Shown piece by piece: positions 43,673-56,079 of a stretch of 64,000 nt of DNA; positions within the stretch are counted from its first letter, which is position 1; each line of letters begins with the position of its first letter. The position numbers were made by a program, and so were the translations under genes. The DNA lies in the NCBI GenBank assembly GCA_014529385.2, contig CM043958.1, positions 137,681,043 through 137,745,042 on the forward strand. The letters run 5' to 3'. Origin of the DNA: Adiantum capillus-veneris (Eukaryota; Streptophyta; Polypodiopsida; Polypodiales; Pteridaceae). The notes under the pieces are model-generated. The model worked only from the letters and a program-made list of their open reading frames with translations. It had not been told where the DNA came from and made no database searches.

Positions 43673-45100
43673 TGCCCCCCATCCTGATGTAGATTCCTTC
43701 CTCGGAAGCTATTGAGTTGAAGCTCATTCATCAAGGTGGAAGAGCCTTTGAGATGAGTGTCCTTGCTTTCTTTAGTCACTGCAAAATCAAACAAAATTGG
43801 CACAGTAATTGTATTTTTATATACAATTAAAAAGCATATGCAATTGTAGGAAGACAATTTGATTGGTAATAGAATTTCAAACTATTTGTCAGCAATAAAC
43901 ATTAAATTTCAATATAATCAAACACATAAATAGTTGTAAAGATAAAAAATTAAACAAGTATGGGGTCGCTAATTTAACGGTCGGAAGGGACTAAAGATCG
44001 ACTATTAATACCATGGGCAAACTTTTCAATTTTCTCTGGTCAGTTAAGTTGTTTAATCGTGAGAGCCAAGTATTTCATGTCCGAGTTCTGACTTAGAAGA
44101 CCTTGTAGTAAAGCTACAATAAAAGGATTTGCTCATGAAATCATCACATGAATGATTCCCTTTTCATTGATCCCCCAAAGTCTTTTCACAGTGATTCAAT
44201 TTTGATGTGTGCGCTTATTTTATATGCCTTGGGTTTTTTGCTTTTCAAGGGAAAGCGTCCACACTGGGAACCTCTAGGGCTCTAGTACCATAGGCGATAC
44301 ATGTGAGTGAAGTACCAAATCAAGCTGAGATTTCTCTTCCAGCTTTAGATTTTACATTGTGGCACTTTGATTTTTTTGTTCGTTCGTTCGTTTCCAGCAT
44401 TTTAATTTTGTAACTCATATAACACTATTACCCTCCCTAGGCTCATCACATTATAAACTCCCTTTATAATACTTAAGCTAAATGTCAATAGGAACTAAGC
44501 CCACTAGAAAGCCCTAGTACATTTCACACAATGCTGCGTAAATTGAATTAAGAACCTAAGTGAACATTGATTATTAGGAAGGAATTCCCCATGGTATTAA
44601 GAGAAAATCTCTAACGCCTAGCTTGGTCAAACTAGCTTAGTTGGACTGCTTGATTTTTAAACCGACACAAGTGATTTTGACAAAAAATTACATTGAATTT
44701 AATGTTTGATACTAAGAAAATACGATGAATATTATGCTACCAATCACAATCAAAGCAGACAAGCATGGATGCAAAAAAGATAAGGGATAATGCTAATGGA
44801 TAGAAACACCTGTTTGTGTTGATGATCGCGCTTGATTTGAAGAGTGAGTCGAGATAAAGATTCCATGAAGGTCCAAATCCTAACAACTGCAACACGTTTC
44901 TGTACACACTAGGAAACACAAATAATACCTCTAGGAGACACATCGGTGGGAAGAAAGAACTTTGCTAATTACTAAACTCTAAAATAGAAACACTCCTATT
45001 GTACTAATCCTACCTACCCTCCATCACTTGAGTGATGAGGATCAAAGGTCTTTGATGACATAGGTTTTTGTTTCAGTGTATCGGATGTGAATGTGTAGGT
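43673..45100. other. Interval between repeat F and gypsy C2; no gene recognised
   Basis: The first 60 bases on the minus strand encode the pol-like tail GIYIRMGGML with an acceptor-like ttgcag upstream, as in F'. The rest is AT-rich, with no domain or long ORF. The right part probably contains the distal C2 3' LTR, whose end I cannot set. Confidence 0.4.
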
Positions 45101-45280
45101 CTGGGTCAATGTTTTGACTTTTATTGTACATACTTATTTGCTAATTGCTCACGGTCTTTACTATTTTTATTTTTTGTGAGTTTAAGGCTTTATATATACA
45201 TTCCCTAAGATTGGTGATTGAGAGGTCAGGGAAAGAAGGGTAAGAGGGAAATAATTCAATAGGCGGACGTGAATGAAGAC

Positions 45281-45920
45281 TTCCCCCTTCCTTGGGTAGG
45301 TCATACTATTTGAAATGTGCTCGTCACCCTTTGAAACCAATGGTTCTAGTTGGTAATAGGTGAGGAGTTTTGCCAGTAGTTTTCTATTACCTTAGGTGCC
45401 TCGTCGAGTTGCAAGGGTGGTAAGATACTCTCCCAGGATCAAACTTGAAGTGGTTCATCAGGTGATTCTTGAAAGCTGGGAAGTGTGGATTCCTTTGTAG
45501 CTTCATGGAGATCCACTATTGTAAGTGGAGAATGTGGACAAGATTTTACCTCTATGGATGCACTACATGTGGAGCTAGAAGCTTCATGGGACTCCCCCCT
45601 TCCTGAGCTAGGTAGAACAAATCGTTCTATCTTCGGTAACCAAACTAGCTCTGGAGCGGGAGTGTAGCATTCTGTGATTTTTTTCTTTCCACAATCGACA
45701 ATTTGTTTTGGAACTATAGGATTGGGTTCACATGGGTCAGGTGACAGATAAGAACACAATCTACGTTTTGGCACCCAGATTTGATCATTTCCTTAATAGT
45801 AGCCTTGGGCTTCCAATAGTCGTTTAGGAATCCATTGCAACATTTTCTTACTTTTTTTGGAGCTAATGGTATGTTTCGTACGAGGCTTCTATTTTAGCAC
45901 TAGCCATGGTCGCTAAAGAA
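45281..45920 (-). pseudogene. Gypsy C2 tail ORF with WVPK motifs
   Basis: KWVPKSSLATMASAKIEAS (about 45975-45900), LEAQGYY, then a stop, then NDQIWVPKRRLCSYLSPDPC and ITECYTPAPELVWLPKIERF (45774-45439). It matches the C1 tail ORF piece by piece. Stops near 45796 and 45862 break it. It ends at the purine tract before the 3' LTR at 45279. Confidence 0.6.
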
Positions 45921-46167
45921 GATTTAGGGACCCACTTGTATGTTTTCTTCGTTATATTAGGATGACTCTTGCCAGAAGCTATATGCATTTCTTCTAGCAT
46001 ATTTTTTAAGGGTACGAGTGGTGGCATTTCATCCCCCTTAGGTGTTACCCAGGTCGTCCCCATATTTCCCCAAGTGTCTATTGTTGCTGCTAGGTGGACC
46101 CAATCGGGACCCAATCCACATTGTCCGATTCAGTTATCCCAGGTAGTACATCCATATAAGGAGAATC

Positions 46168-46745
46168 TTATCCAACATCAGTGTCCGCTTTACACATGTA
46201 AAAATACTGCAATGGGGCCAAGTGAACCGTGGTGTCAGATCTATGATTAATTATAAACCTGTTTCCTAGGGGATGTGCTCGAACAGTTACAAGATCCACT
46301 CGAATGACAAAATCTTGGAAATACAGGTAGACATGGTTTTTAGACCAGTCATGCACCATTTTTGCTTCCCTCATGAAAGGACGTCCTAAGATCATCTCCG
46401 ATGCCATAGTGTGCTTGAAGAAATCCATAACAATGAAGATAATTCTTATTTTATGTCCAAAGAACGCGATCTTGAGATCTTCTAGCATTACAATAGGTTT
46501 AACAATAGACCCATTGGCCATTTTTCCTACTATGGTTGTGGTCGGAAGGGGAGGTCTTCTTGTAGTTTCCCAGCAATTTTAAGTCACAATGCTAACACCA
46601 ATGCCACCATCAAGGATTCCCTTCATAGTGAATCCCTTAGTAGTGATTGGTATGGTTGCATTGGATTCATCACCCTCAAAGTATTGTCCCAACTTGTTAA
46701 CAGGTATGTCTACCACAAGGTTCTCATCTAGTTTGGGTTATGGAT
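46168..46745 (-). pseudogene. Gypsy C2 protease 1 (damaged)
   Basis: MASEMILGRPFMREAKMVHD with downstream VYLYFQDFVIRVDLVTVRAH is open at 46521-46168. The active-site part lies in shifted frames above 46580. The sequence then runs through MPPLVPLKNMLEE to the pol deletion near 45975. Confidence 0.7.
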
Positions 46746-49700
46746 CTAAGTGTTCCTCCTCTATTGGCATCTCCCCAGCTCCATCCATCTGTGAAAATTG
46801 TGGTAGCCCAAACTTCAGTTCTCCATTGAGAAAAGCTCAAAGAGCTGAGACTAGCTCAGGGTCTTTATATAGTTTGGACATGATGGTGGTTCTAACTTCT
46901 GAAGACATGAAATCCATCAATTTGGCAATGTTTAATGGCAACTTTTGAGCTTCAGTCCCTTGATGTGGGGAAGATGGGATCTCCATTTCCTCTATAAACA
47001 TTATTTCCATCAAGAAGTGAGTACGTCCACTTTTCCCATGACTTTAAGTAACTTTCCTCTTGGATGACACTAGGTATGGCTAAGGGTCTATGGATTTGGC
47101 GAGTTTGTTGTTGCATAGGGAACACTGTGTCTGTAATCTGGATCTGTCTAGGTGCTGGCTCTAGATCCCTTTGGGTATATTCTACCAAACTCCTTAATTG
47201 CTTGACTCGCTCGATCTCCTTTGTAGGGTTTGGATAAGTTCCTATCTTCTTTTTGGATCCTGGCCATTGTGGCTCATGACGATCTTCCTTGTTGGTTTCT
47301 TTCCTAGTGGTTGTTTTGGTCTCCATGGTTTCACATGAATCAAAATCCTCTTCAACGTCATTCATATATACAAGGTCATCACCAGTTCCTATGTTGGTAT
47401 TTGAGCTAGGGTCTCACTTCGCTGCTTTTTGTAATCTCTTCGTTCGTGTCTTCTTCTTTTTTTTGAGATTGGGCAATTGATGCCGTGTCTCTTTCCTCAA
47501 GAATATAATTTTGTTTTTGGAGCATCGACTGTGTGAGTACGTTTACTGGTACCACATGTGTACTTTGTGATGGCTCCTCGGTAACCTCAAACAATTTTAA
47601 TGGCGTGATCTTTGGTGCATTTGGATTATTTGGACATTGGGCAATCAAGTGATCTATACCGCATCGATTACACATGAGTATCGGCATTGTAGACGTGCTC
47701 GCTTGATTGGTTTGCATTAGTGTGGCATTCTTTTGTAGCCTAATAGGACACTTGGCCACACGATGTGGACCTCCACACTCATAGCATTGAAGAGGTGGTC
47801 TCTTAGCAGTGTAATTGATATTTTGGCCTCTTGCAGCAAGAGCAGCTACTTGATAGACAGATTTGACTTGTTCCAAATAGTCATCCATGTAGTATTGTGG
47901 ACTTTCTTCAAGCGCATCCATCCCATAGGCAATATTAGGGACTATATCTTCCTCATAGCCTTCCAAACAAGAAATAGATGACTCACAACCCACCTGATTC
48001 ACAGAAGTGATTCTCGGATGTGGTGGTTGCGGTCCTAGCATTGGAGGTGGTAAGGGTGTTGTTTGAACAACATTTTGGGCCCTAGGTACCATGTGTTGTG
48101 ATGTTTGTTTAAGAGGTGAGGCCGGCATCAATGCGACCACTTGAGGTGTGTGTGTCCATGCTAAGGTTGGTCAATTGGCCATCACGCACTTAAATACTAT
48201 GCAATCCTTAGCTTGATGACCATACCTCCCATAGGCATTGCAATTCCCATTGAATTTTACTCTAAAAGTAGGGCATTCACTGGTACTATGCGGTCCATAG
48301 CATATTGAGGACCATTGTTGCTCCCTTCTTGGATACATATGATTGTTTTGCAGAGCATGATTCTCTCTAAGAATCTCTTGAATGGCCTTGGTGAGATCTG
48401 CTAAAGTCATCTCAGATATCTTTGGCTCCTTAACAATAGGCTTTAGGGTCATGGGATGATGCCCCAATGCTTGCGAGCTAATAGATTTAGGCTCAATAGA
48501 CACTCTTTCTCTTTGAATCATTAAATTGTCCTCCAATTGGATTGCATTGGTGGTGATTACTTCCCAAGTGGTGATACCTCTAATGACTAGGGCATTGTAG
48601 ATATCCTCATGTCGTAATCCCCTAACAGTTCTATCAAGCAATTGATTGTTATTGAAGCACTCATTTGGACTACAACGAGAATTCAAATGATTCAAGCGAC
48701 TAATAAAGTCTCTCACCGACTCTCCTTCCTCTCGTTGGGCTTTCTGGAGTTGAGAGGCTACACCCAAAACACTCCCTCTTGTATGTATTCTTTTAAGAAT
48801 AGTCTCCTAAGAGTAGAGTAAATCGTTTTTTCTTCTACCCTTAGGGTTCTATACCAATTCCCAGCCTTCCCACTTAAGGTGAGGTTTAAAGCATTACTCT
48901 TATGTAGGTCATTGTGTTCTCCTAGAGAATCGCATATTTGTTCAAACACTTCGATATGCTTTTTCACATCCCCGTCCCCCCTAAATTTTTGTGTGAGCTT
49001 GGCTATTTGTACTGCCTGAATTCTAGGTTCTCTATCATGCGTTTTACACATATTCTCACCAATAGATCGACCAATAGCTTGAGTTAATGTTGCCAAGTCA
49101 CCTAAGTGAGTAGGCACCGTGGGTGAGCTTGGCTATTTGTACTGCCTGAATTCTAGGTTCTCTATCATGCGTTTTACACATATTCTCAGCAATAGATCGA
49201 CCAATAGCTTGAGTTAATGTTGCCAAGTCACCTAAGTGAGTAGGCACCGTGGGTGAAGGTGCTCCAGATACTAAATGTGGAGCAGGTATTGGGACTGGGC
49301 TTGGCGTATAGGAAGCCCTTGGGTTCCATGTTTGGTACGGTGTTGTGCCATGTGGTGGCCCAAAGTTCATATGTGTGGCCCTAGGCATAGCAAACATCGG
49401 ATGTGACATGCTAATGCTAGCCGGTATGGTCCCATGGGCATAAGAACTTGGGTGTTGTGGTTGTGGAGCATAGGTTGTTGAAACAATGGGAGGGGTAGGG
49501 ACTACATGAGTATGAGGACCCATAGGTGTAAATGATTGGTACACACTTGTAGGTACTATTGCAGGCATTGAGCTACCATGTAGAGGTGCTTTACTAACAA
49601 ATGAGGTCCATGGCGTGTTTCTTGGCATGCCCATCATTGGGGTAGGCATGGTAGCCGTGGTGTCATCAATGGAAAGATGAGCTAGACTTAGAAAAGTAAA

Positions 49701-50368
49701 GCTATCACTTGTGGGCTTAGATTGCACTGAGAACCCTGGTGAAACAACAAATGGAGGATCCATCTGACTTATCGAGGGAGTCTCCATTTGTGATAAGATT
49801 GGTTGTTTATCCTTCCCTGTCTCCAAGAATCTCATGAGACCCGTTGAAGGAATGTGGATCCCCTTGTTCTCTCTCTCTAGCTCAATAACCCTATGGATGA
49901 CCTCACAAACTCTTTGTTGTTGATCCTCCATACTAGTAGCACCCGTTGTGGATTGTAGGACATCTAACCAACCCACGTGATATGTGTGACTTGTATATAG
50001 GTCAGTTAGAGTTTCTGTTTGTAGTTCTTACTCCCAGTTCTCATTTAGGAAGGCTTCATCGAGGCTTGAGGTGCTAGGGGTGTCCTTTGAAATGGATGCA
50101 ATGTGGCTCTCTATGGGTTGACCCTTAGTGGTCGCGTATTCAGGAGCACTCGATTGCTCTCCTAGCAAAGATATTGACATAGGGGCTTTCGCTTTTAAAT
50201 CTCTTTGTTGATCCACATTGTGTAAACTCTCAATTTCATTTTCCCTAGCCGCAATGATATATCACTCAACCTCTTGCACTTCGGCAAGGCTTCTACCATC
50301 AAGAAATATGACCTCGGAGGGGATTAGCTCTGAAGATTCATGGGGTGCAGTGAATGAAGTATTCACGT
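46746..50368 (-). pseudogene. Gypsy C2 gag, main part
   Basis: Top to bottom: SSELIPSEVIFLDGRSLAEV (from 50368), a Ser/Pro/Met-rich region (49976-49260), the capsid-like core KFRGDGDVKKHIEVFEQICD...NWYRTL (49117-48770), QREEGESVRDFISRLNHL (48767-48171), a degenerate zinc set CNAYGRYGHQAKDC, then two CX2CX3HX4C knuckles CYECGGPHRVAKC and CNRCGIDHLIAQC (48140-47406), and the Lys/Glu linker (47365-46952). A 130-bp tandem duplication (48994-49253) and several stops disrupt the frame. Confidence 0.8.
48994..49253. repeat. 130-bp tandem duplication inside C2 gag
   Basis: Units 48994-49123 and 49124-49253 are identical except at one base (tctcacc against tctcagc). The length is not a multiple of three, so the duplication shifts the gag frame. 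Near-identity implies a recent event. Confidence 0.97.
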
Positions 50369-51510
50369 TGTCAGAAGTTTTTTGGAGCAAGGGATTGCGC
50401 ATATGTACATATACATGCATGGTGCATCAAATAAATAATTGCCCATTTTTCAGAGCGAGGTGGTTACGTGGGGCCCACATGTGTACAGGTAGGACAGGGT
50501 GTACATAGTGCATCGATTTTCACTATTACCAGTACCATTGTGTTTTTTCTACAATAAGGAGGAGTTGGTAGCGCGTAAAACTTCTCGAGGAAGCTATCCA
50601 CGGGCCGACGACATGAGGTAAGCAGGTGCGTCAGATGACATCGAGTGGCGTCAGAAGGTCGAACGGGGTCAATACTTGCACGCGGAGAAGTATGGACACG
50701 ACGTGGGTGTTTTCTTGTGATACTTATGCAGAAAGGTCATCATGAGGACCACTTTTTGGGGCCACTTCACGTAGTTGCGATATGCATTATTTGGAAAAAC
50801 TGAGTGCCAGGTGGGCGGATGATGCAAAAAGGTGACAACTATGCACTGCGAGGTCAGTTTTTGGCCTGTTCGGGGTCCGTTTGAGGTCATCTAAAAGGCC
50901 ACCGGTGCCCAACTAATAAAGCTAAGTGTGGGAACTGAAAAAAATGAGAGAAGACCAGAAAAAAACGTGGAGAAGAGAGGAGGAACAGCCGCAAGTGTGT
51001 TTTTGCTGTTTTTGGAGCATTTTTTGGCCCTAAACTGCTCATCCGAGGTCGGATTTGAGCACTGTGACATTGTAGGGTGGGGTTTTTGGGCGTTCTAGAC
51101 GCAATGGAGTTGTCCATTTTGCCAAATTCCTCACAGATTTTCTGCTGTTTTTCTGTGTAATCTTCTCCGGTGAGTGAAGCCTCTGCTTAACTTTGTGGTT
51201 GTATCTGGTGTATTTCCTCAATACTGTGTAAACTATTTGCCCCATTGGTGTTGGGCTGAGCTTCATTGAGTCTAAACAACAGCAATTTGCCTCCTTTGAG
51301 CTGAATTGAGAGTGTGTGTGTGAGTGTGTATTTTGAGTGTTGAGTGGGCAAGTGGGAAATCTCTCTCTTCTCACTCCGTCTGTGTGTTTCCTGTCTCGGC
51401 CAAGCTGGTTGTGTAAGCCGAGTGGTGCCCCATAATGTGTGTGTGTATCATCCCCAGAGTGTGTGTCGGGTCATTATAGAGGCGTTGTGTGTGTTTCCAT
51501 CCTGCTCACA
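50369..51510 (+). repeat. Gypsy D 5' LTR
   Basis: 1142 bp, TGTCAG...CTCACA. Preceded by acgt. The same length as the 3' LTR. Its right part contains GT-rich stretches. Confidence 0.95.
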
Positions 51511-51516
51511 TTCTTT

Positions 51517-51530
51517 TGGCGCCTCCACGG
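51517..51530 (+). other. Gypsy D primer-binding site
   Basis: tggcgcctccacgg starts six bases after the LTR end. It begins TGG, as required for pairing with a tRNA CCA end. The tRNA is not identified. Confidence 0.6.
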
Positions 51531-52557
51531 AGGATCTTCTTCGAGTACCTTCTGCTTCGAGCTTCAAGCTTCGAGATTCGGGGCTACAGGTTACATGTTA
51601 CAGGGACATGTACAAGTACAGGTGATTCACACAGGTACAAGTAGCTGGATTACAGTGATATACTAGCAGTGATGTCACTTGCAGTTGTTGTAGGTATGCA
51701 TCACTTGGCGCCTATTTGAGCGCATTGTTTGCTGGATTGTACGTTACTTGTGGAAACTGCCATTGTACGCATTTGTGGAGCTATACTTGGTTGTATTTGG
51801 CAGTCCCAACCATTTCTGAGACTTGGTCTGGAAGATAGTCATTTATGAGACTTGAATATACGCAATTTGCATTAGCCTTCGTGTGAGGGTCGATAGCGTG
51901 AGGTTTTTATTGAGCTGGGGGATTCTCAAATGTGGAGATCCTTTCGGTGATACAGGTAGCTGGAGCACCCTTTTTGTGACCTCGCCATAGGCTATGTACT
52001 AGTGAGTCCTATTTGATGCTCGGGTTCTATTGTTGACAGTTTATGCATATATATACAGTCTATATTTTGGGTTCCTACTGCTCTACTTCTGGGGAAACTC
52101 TGTCAAAATTTTTCCAAGTTATGATGGCTGGTTTCTTGGTCTTTTGAGCCATTTATGCTGTTATGCTGCTGAAATTTTGGCAAAATCAGAGGTTAAGTCA
52201 AGTGTGCCTTCTTGGGAGATTCATGGTTGGCTTTAATGGATGATCAAAATGGCCCTCAATTCACTTCTTTTCATTTAACTCAAAGAATCCAGATAAATGT
52301 TCATGTGTCCAGGAAGATTTTTTTTCCAGCATCGCATAGTCTTTATGTTCGGGCCAAGAAGATTACGAGAGATCCTGGAATGTCCTTTGCCTGTTGTCAT
52401 TCCGATGATTAACTATGAAAACTCATTTGATGTGCATATGTTTGTCCTTATCTAAAGTTGAGCTCCATTGAAGTTTCTGGGGATTGGGTAGTGAGAAGTT
52501 TTGGGTTCTTGCACGTGTGTTCGAAGGGGTTCTCAAAGCATCGTAGCTTGGGTAGCC
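51531..52557 (+). other. Gypsy D leader with block shared with Copia-A
   Basis: About 1 kb of untranslated leader. 51905-51957 matches 2417-2469 of Copia-A1 at 51 of 53 bases, and ggggaaactctg at 52091 recurs in the A1 leader at 2807. Other parts differ. No ORF with a domain. Confidence 0.8.
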
Positions 52558-54312
52558 ATGGCTTTCTCTTATCCGGAGTTTCATGGAAGAAGTGATGAAG
52601 ATGTGGAAGACTTTTTGGAAAAGATGGAGATTGCATGCATTAGCAACCAGATCCATGACCCAACACAGATGTTACGTCTTCTTCAAATTTGTTTGAAGAG
52701 TGATGCACGAGTTTGGTCCAAAGCATTTGAAGAGGAGTTGCGTGCAGTGGATCCACCCGTAAGATTGAGTTGGGACAATCTAAGTCATGGGTTGGAAGTG
52801 GAGTTTGTGAAGATAGAAGATCCTGACAAAGTGTGGCAAGAAGTACAAGGTTTGGTGCAAAAGGAAGGTGAGCCAGTAGATGCGTACATACGTAAGTTCT
52901 CATTGGCATGGGAGCGGATGTGCAAGGCCTTAGCACCACAGGTACCCCTGCCTGACATGATGAAGAAGGACAGGTTCTTGGCTGGTCTTTGGGAGAATAT
53001 ACGTTGGAGAGTGGAGCTAAAGAAGCCTAGGACATATGAAGATGCACTAGAGGTAGCAAGGAACAAAGAGTGGAAGCTAAAGAAAATGAGCCAGTTAGGG
53101 GTGGAGTCTTTGCCAATGAGGTCTGAATTTCAGCCTATGGACTCTTTACAAGGTCGCATGCCAGGGGTTCATCACGAACCAGTGGTTCCTGTTACTACTC
53201 AGGTTATGCCAGTAGTGGTCACTACAGCAGTGCAAGATGATGGGCTAAGGCAAGACATGAGGCAAATTGTAGATTTAATGAATAATCACAGCCTAAACAT
53301 GCTAGGTCAAGTGGGAAATAATCGAGGTCGAGGGAGGTTTGCAAATCAGCGAGGAGGTGAAGAAAGGCCTAGGAATGGTGTTGGACAAAGCAATGGTAGG
53401 TTTTGGAGGCAGACGCCCACATGTTACAATTGTGGAGAGTTGGGTCACATCAGCCCGCAATGTGATAAGCCACCAAGGATGGGGGGAGACATGTATCCAT
53501 TGCCAAAACAGGTGCTAACTAGGTCGCATGATTATGACATCGAAATTAAGGGAGATGAAGGAACCAGTGGATTAACCCAGGAGGAAAAGGGAAAGACAAA
53601 AGTGTTAAGTGTGGTTACCTTAGAGAAGGCATCAAAGCTAGAGGATACATTAGTGATTCCTATTGGGAAGAGATCGACAGAGGACAAGGAAGGAAGAAGT
53701 GCCCCAGGTCCTAGTAAGAAGAAAGGAAAGAGCCATGAAGGCGAGGATGTCAAAGCCAAGAGGAAAAGGAGAGCTCGTCGAAAGTTTCATGTTTCAGATT
53801 TTCCACTAGGGGATGGGCAATTCAGCTATGACTTGAAGGAGGATCTGACGAGCAGGAAGGCAGATGTTACTTTTGGACAGCTTATAGAGATGGTGCCTAA
53901 GCTAAAGAGACAGTGGAAGAGGATGGTTAACCCAATGGAGAAAGAGCCAGAGAGAGGTTCAGTAAAGGTGTTGGCAATGGATGAGCTACCAGACATTTGC
54001 CCAATAGTAGATGTGTGGCATAAAAGGAAAAATTTGGGACAAGGTTATGTGGATGGTGGAGCCCAAATATGCGTCATAACACACTCATGTGTTGAGAAGA
54101 TGGGTCTCACAGTGGCTGGGGTGTTAGGTTTTCGGATCAGATTTGCAAACCATCAAAAAGTAAAATGCTTGGGTGTTGTAAAGAGCTTAGAAGTAGAGGC
54201 ATATGATGCAAAGGCAGTGGTTGATTTTCATGTGATGCCAGCAGGGTTGGGAGCATATCCTATTATACTGGGCAGACCATGGTTACGTGCAGTGGGAGCT
54301 GTTCACGATTGA
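52558..54312 (+). pseudogene. Gypsy D gag and protease
   Basis: The ATG at 52558 (MAFSYPEFHGRSDEDVEDFL) fits the usual start of a gag core; the frame is open upstream to 52501 only by chance. Capsid-like region FSLAWERMCKALAPQVPL and RFLAGLWENIRWRVEL, knuckle CYNCGELGHISPQC (CX2CX4HX4C) at about 53428-53470, then a Lys-rich stretch (KKKGKSHEGEDVKAKRKRRA). The protease is GYVDGGAQICVITHSC with Asp-Gly-Gly, then IILGRPWLRAVGAVHD. The frame ends at TGA 54310, where related elements have Trp. Confidence 0.9.
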
Positions 54313-54659
54313 CGACATGGTACGATTAGCCTCTATGAAAAGAAAGGTACCAAGAAGCTTTATAATATGGACACAAGGAAATGATTAGAGGAGTTTTATG
54401 AAGATGAGGATGAGTCTAGTGATGAAGACTCTTCCACGGTGATAGATGAGGATAGTGATAGCACTACCAGCAGTGATGAGGATGCTGATGTTGCATTTCT
54501 TTTGATGGACAAAGAAATCCAAGAGTTTGGTTTAGTTGCATTTGCGAATGAGGTTGAAGATGAAAGTGAAGGGCCTTATGAAGCGATTGAAGGGCTGATG
54601 CAAGCCAAGGTTGAGTTGTCAAAGAAGTAGGAATTGATGACACAAATGATCAGTGGAGA
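54313..54659 (+). pseudogene. Gypsy D acidic linker between protease and RT
   Basis: In the same frame after the TGA: ISLYEKKGTKKLYNMDTRK, a second TGA at 54382, then a run of Glu/Asp/Ser (EDEDESSDEDSS...DSDSTTSSDEDAD). It ends at TAG 54628, and a frame change leads into RT. The acidic character is conspicuous; function unknown. Confidence 0.6.
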
Positions 54660-55660
54660 CCTCTCAGCTATGGAGAAGGATATATATTTGCACATGCTAG
54701 CTATTTTCCTGATTTGTTCATTACTTCATATGAAGAGATCAGAGGGTTCAAGGGCGAAGATATGCATATAGAGCTGAAAGAAGGTGCTAAGCCAGTGCGG
54801 CAAAGGCTAAGAAGGATGGGTCAAGAGCAAATGGAAGCCTTGCGAGAAGAGGTGGACAAGTTATTGAAGGCAGGGTTCATAGTCCCTGTGGAGACCACAG
54901 AATGGGTGAGTCCAGTTGTAGTCAGTCCAAAGAAGGATGGGAAGTGGAGAATTTGTGTAGATTTTAAACCCTTAAACGCAGCCACTAAGAAGAACCCATA
55001 TCCTCTTCCATTCATCGATCAGATCTTGGATTCAGTGGCAGGTTATGAGAGGTACAGTGTGTGTGATGGTTTTTCAGGCTATTTTCAATTGAAGATTGCT
55101 CTTAAAGACCGCACAAAGACCACTTTTATTACGCCATGGGGCTGCTATTGCTACACAGTATTTCCATTTGGGTTGTCAAATGGACCTTCCTTCTATCAAG
55201 AGAGAGCAAATTGGGTGTTGGAACCATTCATTGGTAGTTGTGTTAAAGCTTTCATGGATGACTTCTGTGTCTACAGCAATAGGGTTGAACATCATGAGAA
55301 GCTGCAGATGGTATTGGCTCGATATAATGAATGTGGAGGACAACTAAATCCAAAGAAATATCATCTAGCATAGCCAAGGGTGAAGTTATTGGGCCATATG
55401 GTGTCAGAAAATGGCATTGAGGCTGATCCAGATAAGGTTAAGTCTATTATTCTTCTTCCATCACCTACGAGTACAAAGCAATTGGCAACTTTTATACACA
55501 AAGTGAAGTACATGGCACGTTTTATTCCATTGTCTTCGCAGCTTATTTATCCATTACAGAAACTGGCAAAGCATGATCCATTGCAATGGGATGACAAGTG
55601 TGAAGAAGTGTTTCAAGAGGTGAAAGAGGTGTTAGGGGGGTTGTCAGCCATGCAGGCTCC
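54660..55660 (+). pseudogene. Gypsy D reverse transcriptase
   Basis: Starts around YIFAHASYFPDLF. Blocks: EWVSPVVVSPKKDGKWRICV, DFKPLNAATKKNPYPLPFID, GFSGYFQLKIALKDRTKTTF, FPFGLSNGPSFYQERANWVL and the catalytic AFMDDFCVYS. TAG at 55371 falls after PKKYHLA. The next frame piece is the same frame and continues VKLLGHMVSENGIEADPDKV. Apart from that stop the RT is well preserved. Confidence 0.92.
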
Positions 55661-56040
55661 TGATTGGGAGAAAGTGTTTTATGTAAATCCATCAGTAGGG
55701 GATGATGCCATTGGAGCCATGCTATTGCAAAAGGGGAAAGGCAGCCATTATATGAGGCCAGTGTATTGTGCAAGCCGAGTGAAGTTGGTAGCGGAGAGAA
55801 AGTTCTCAGAAGTAGAGCTAGTGATGGCCTGTGTAATATTTGCTTGTCGACGATTTCGTCATTACTTGCTACCACGGCCTTTTGTTTTCTTGACGAGTTA
55901 TGCCTTTTTGCCACAGTTAATTAATGGTACTAACATGTCAAATATGGTGAAGAAATGGGTAATTGAGCTGCAAGAGTTTGAGTTCTCTTTTCTAGTGGAA
56001 GATAGTACAAGGGCTACCCTAGCTGATTTGTTGACCTACA
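55661..56040 (+). pseudogene. Gypsy D RNase H (retroviral type), catalytic residues lost
   Basis: FYVNPSVGDDAIGAMLLQ occupies the place of the usual TDAS motif: the first Asp is not there. ERKFSEVELVMACVIFACRR keeps Glu. The usual DH pair is replaced by LTSYAFLPQLI. This fits the Tat lineage, in which the first RNase H is degenerate and a second one follows. Confidence 0.8.
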
Positions 56041-56079
56041 AGGAGAATCCCCTTATTGTTAAGGAAGAGGTGGTGAGAA

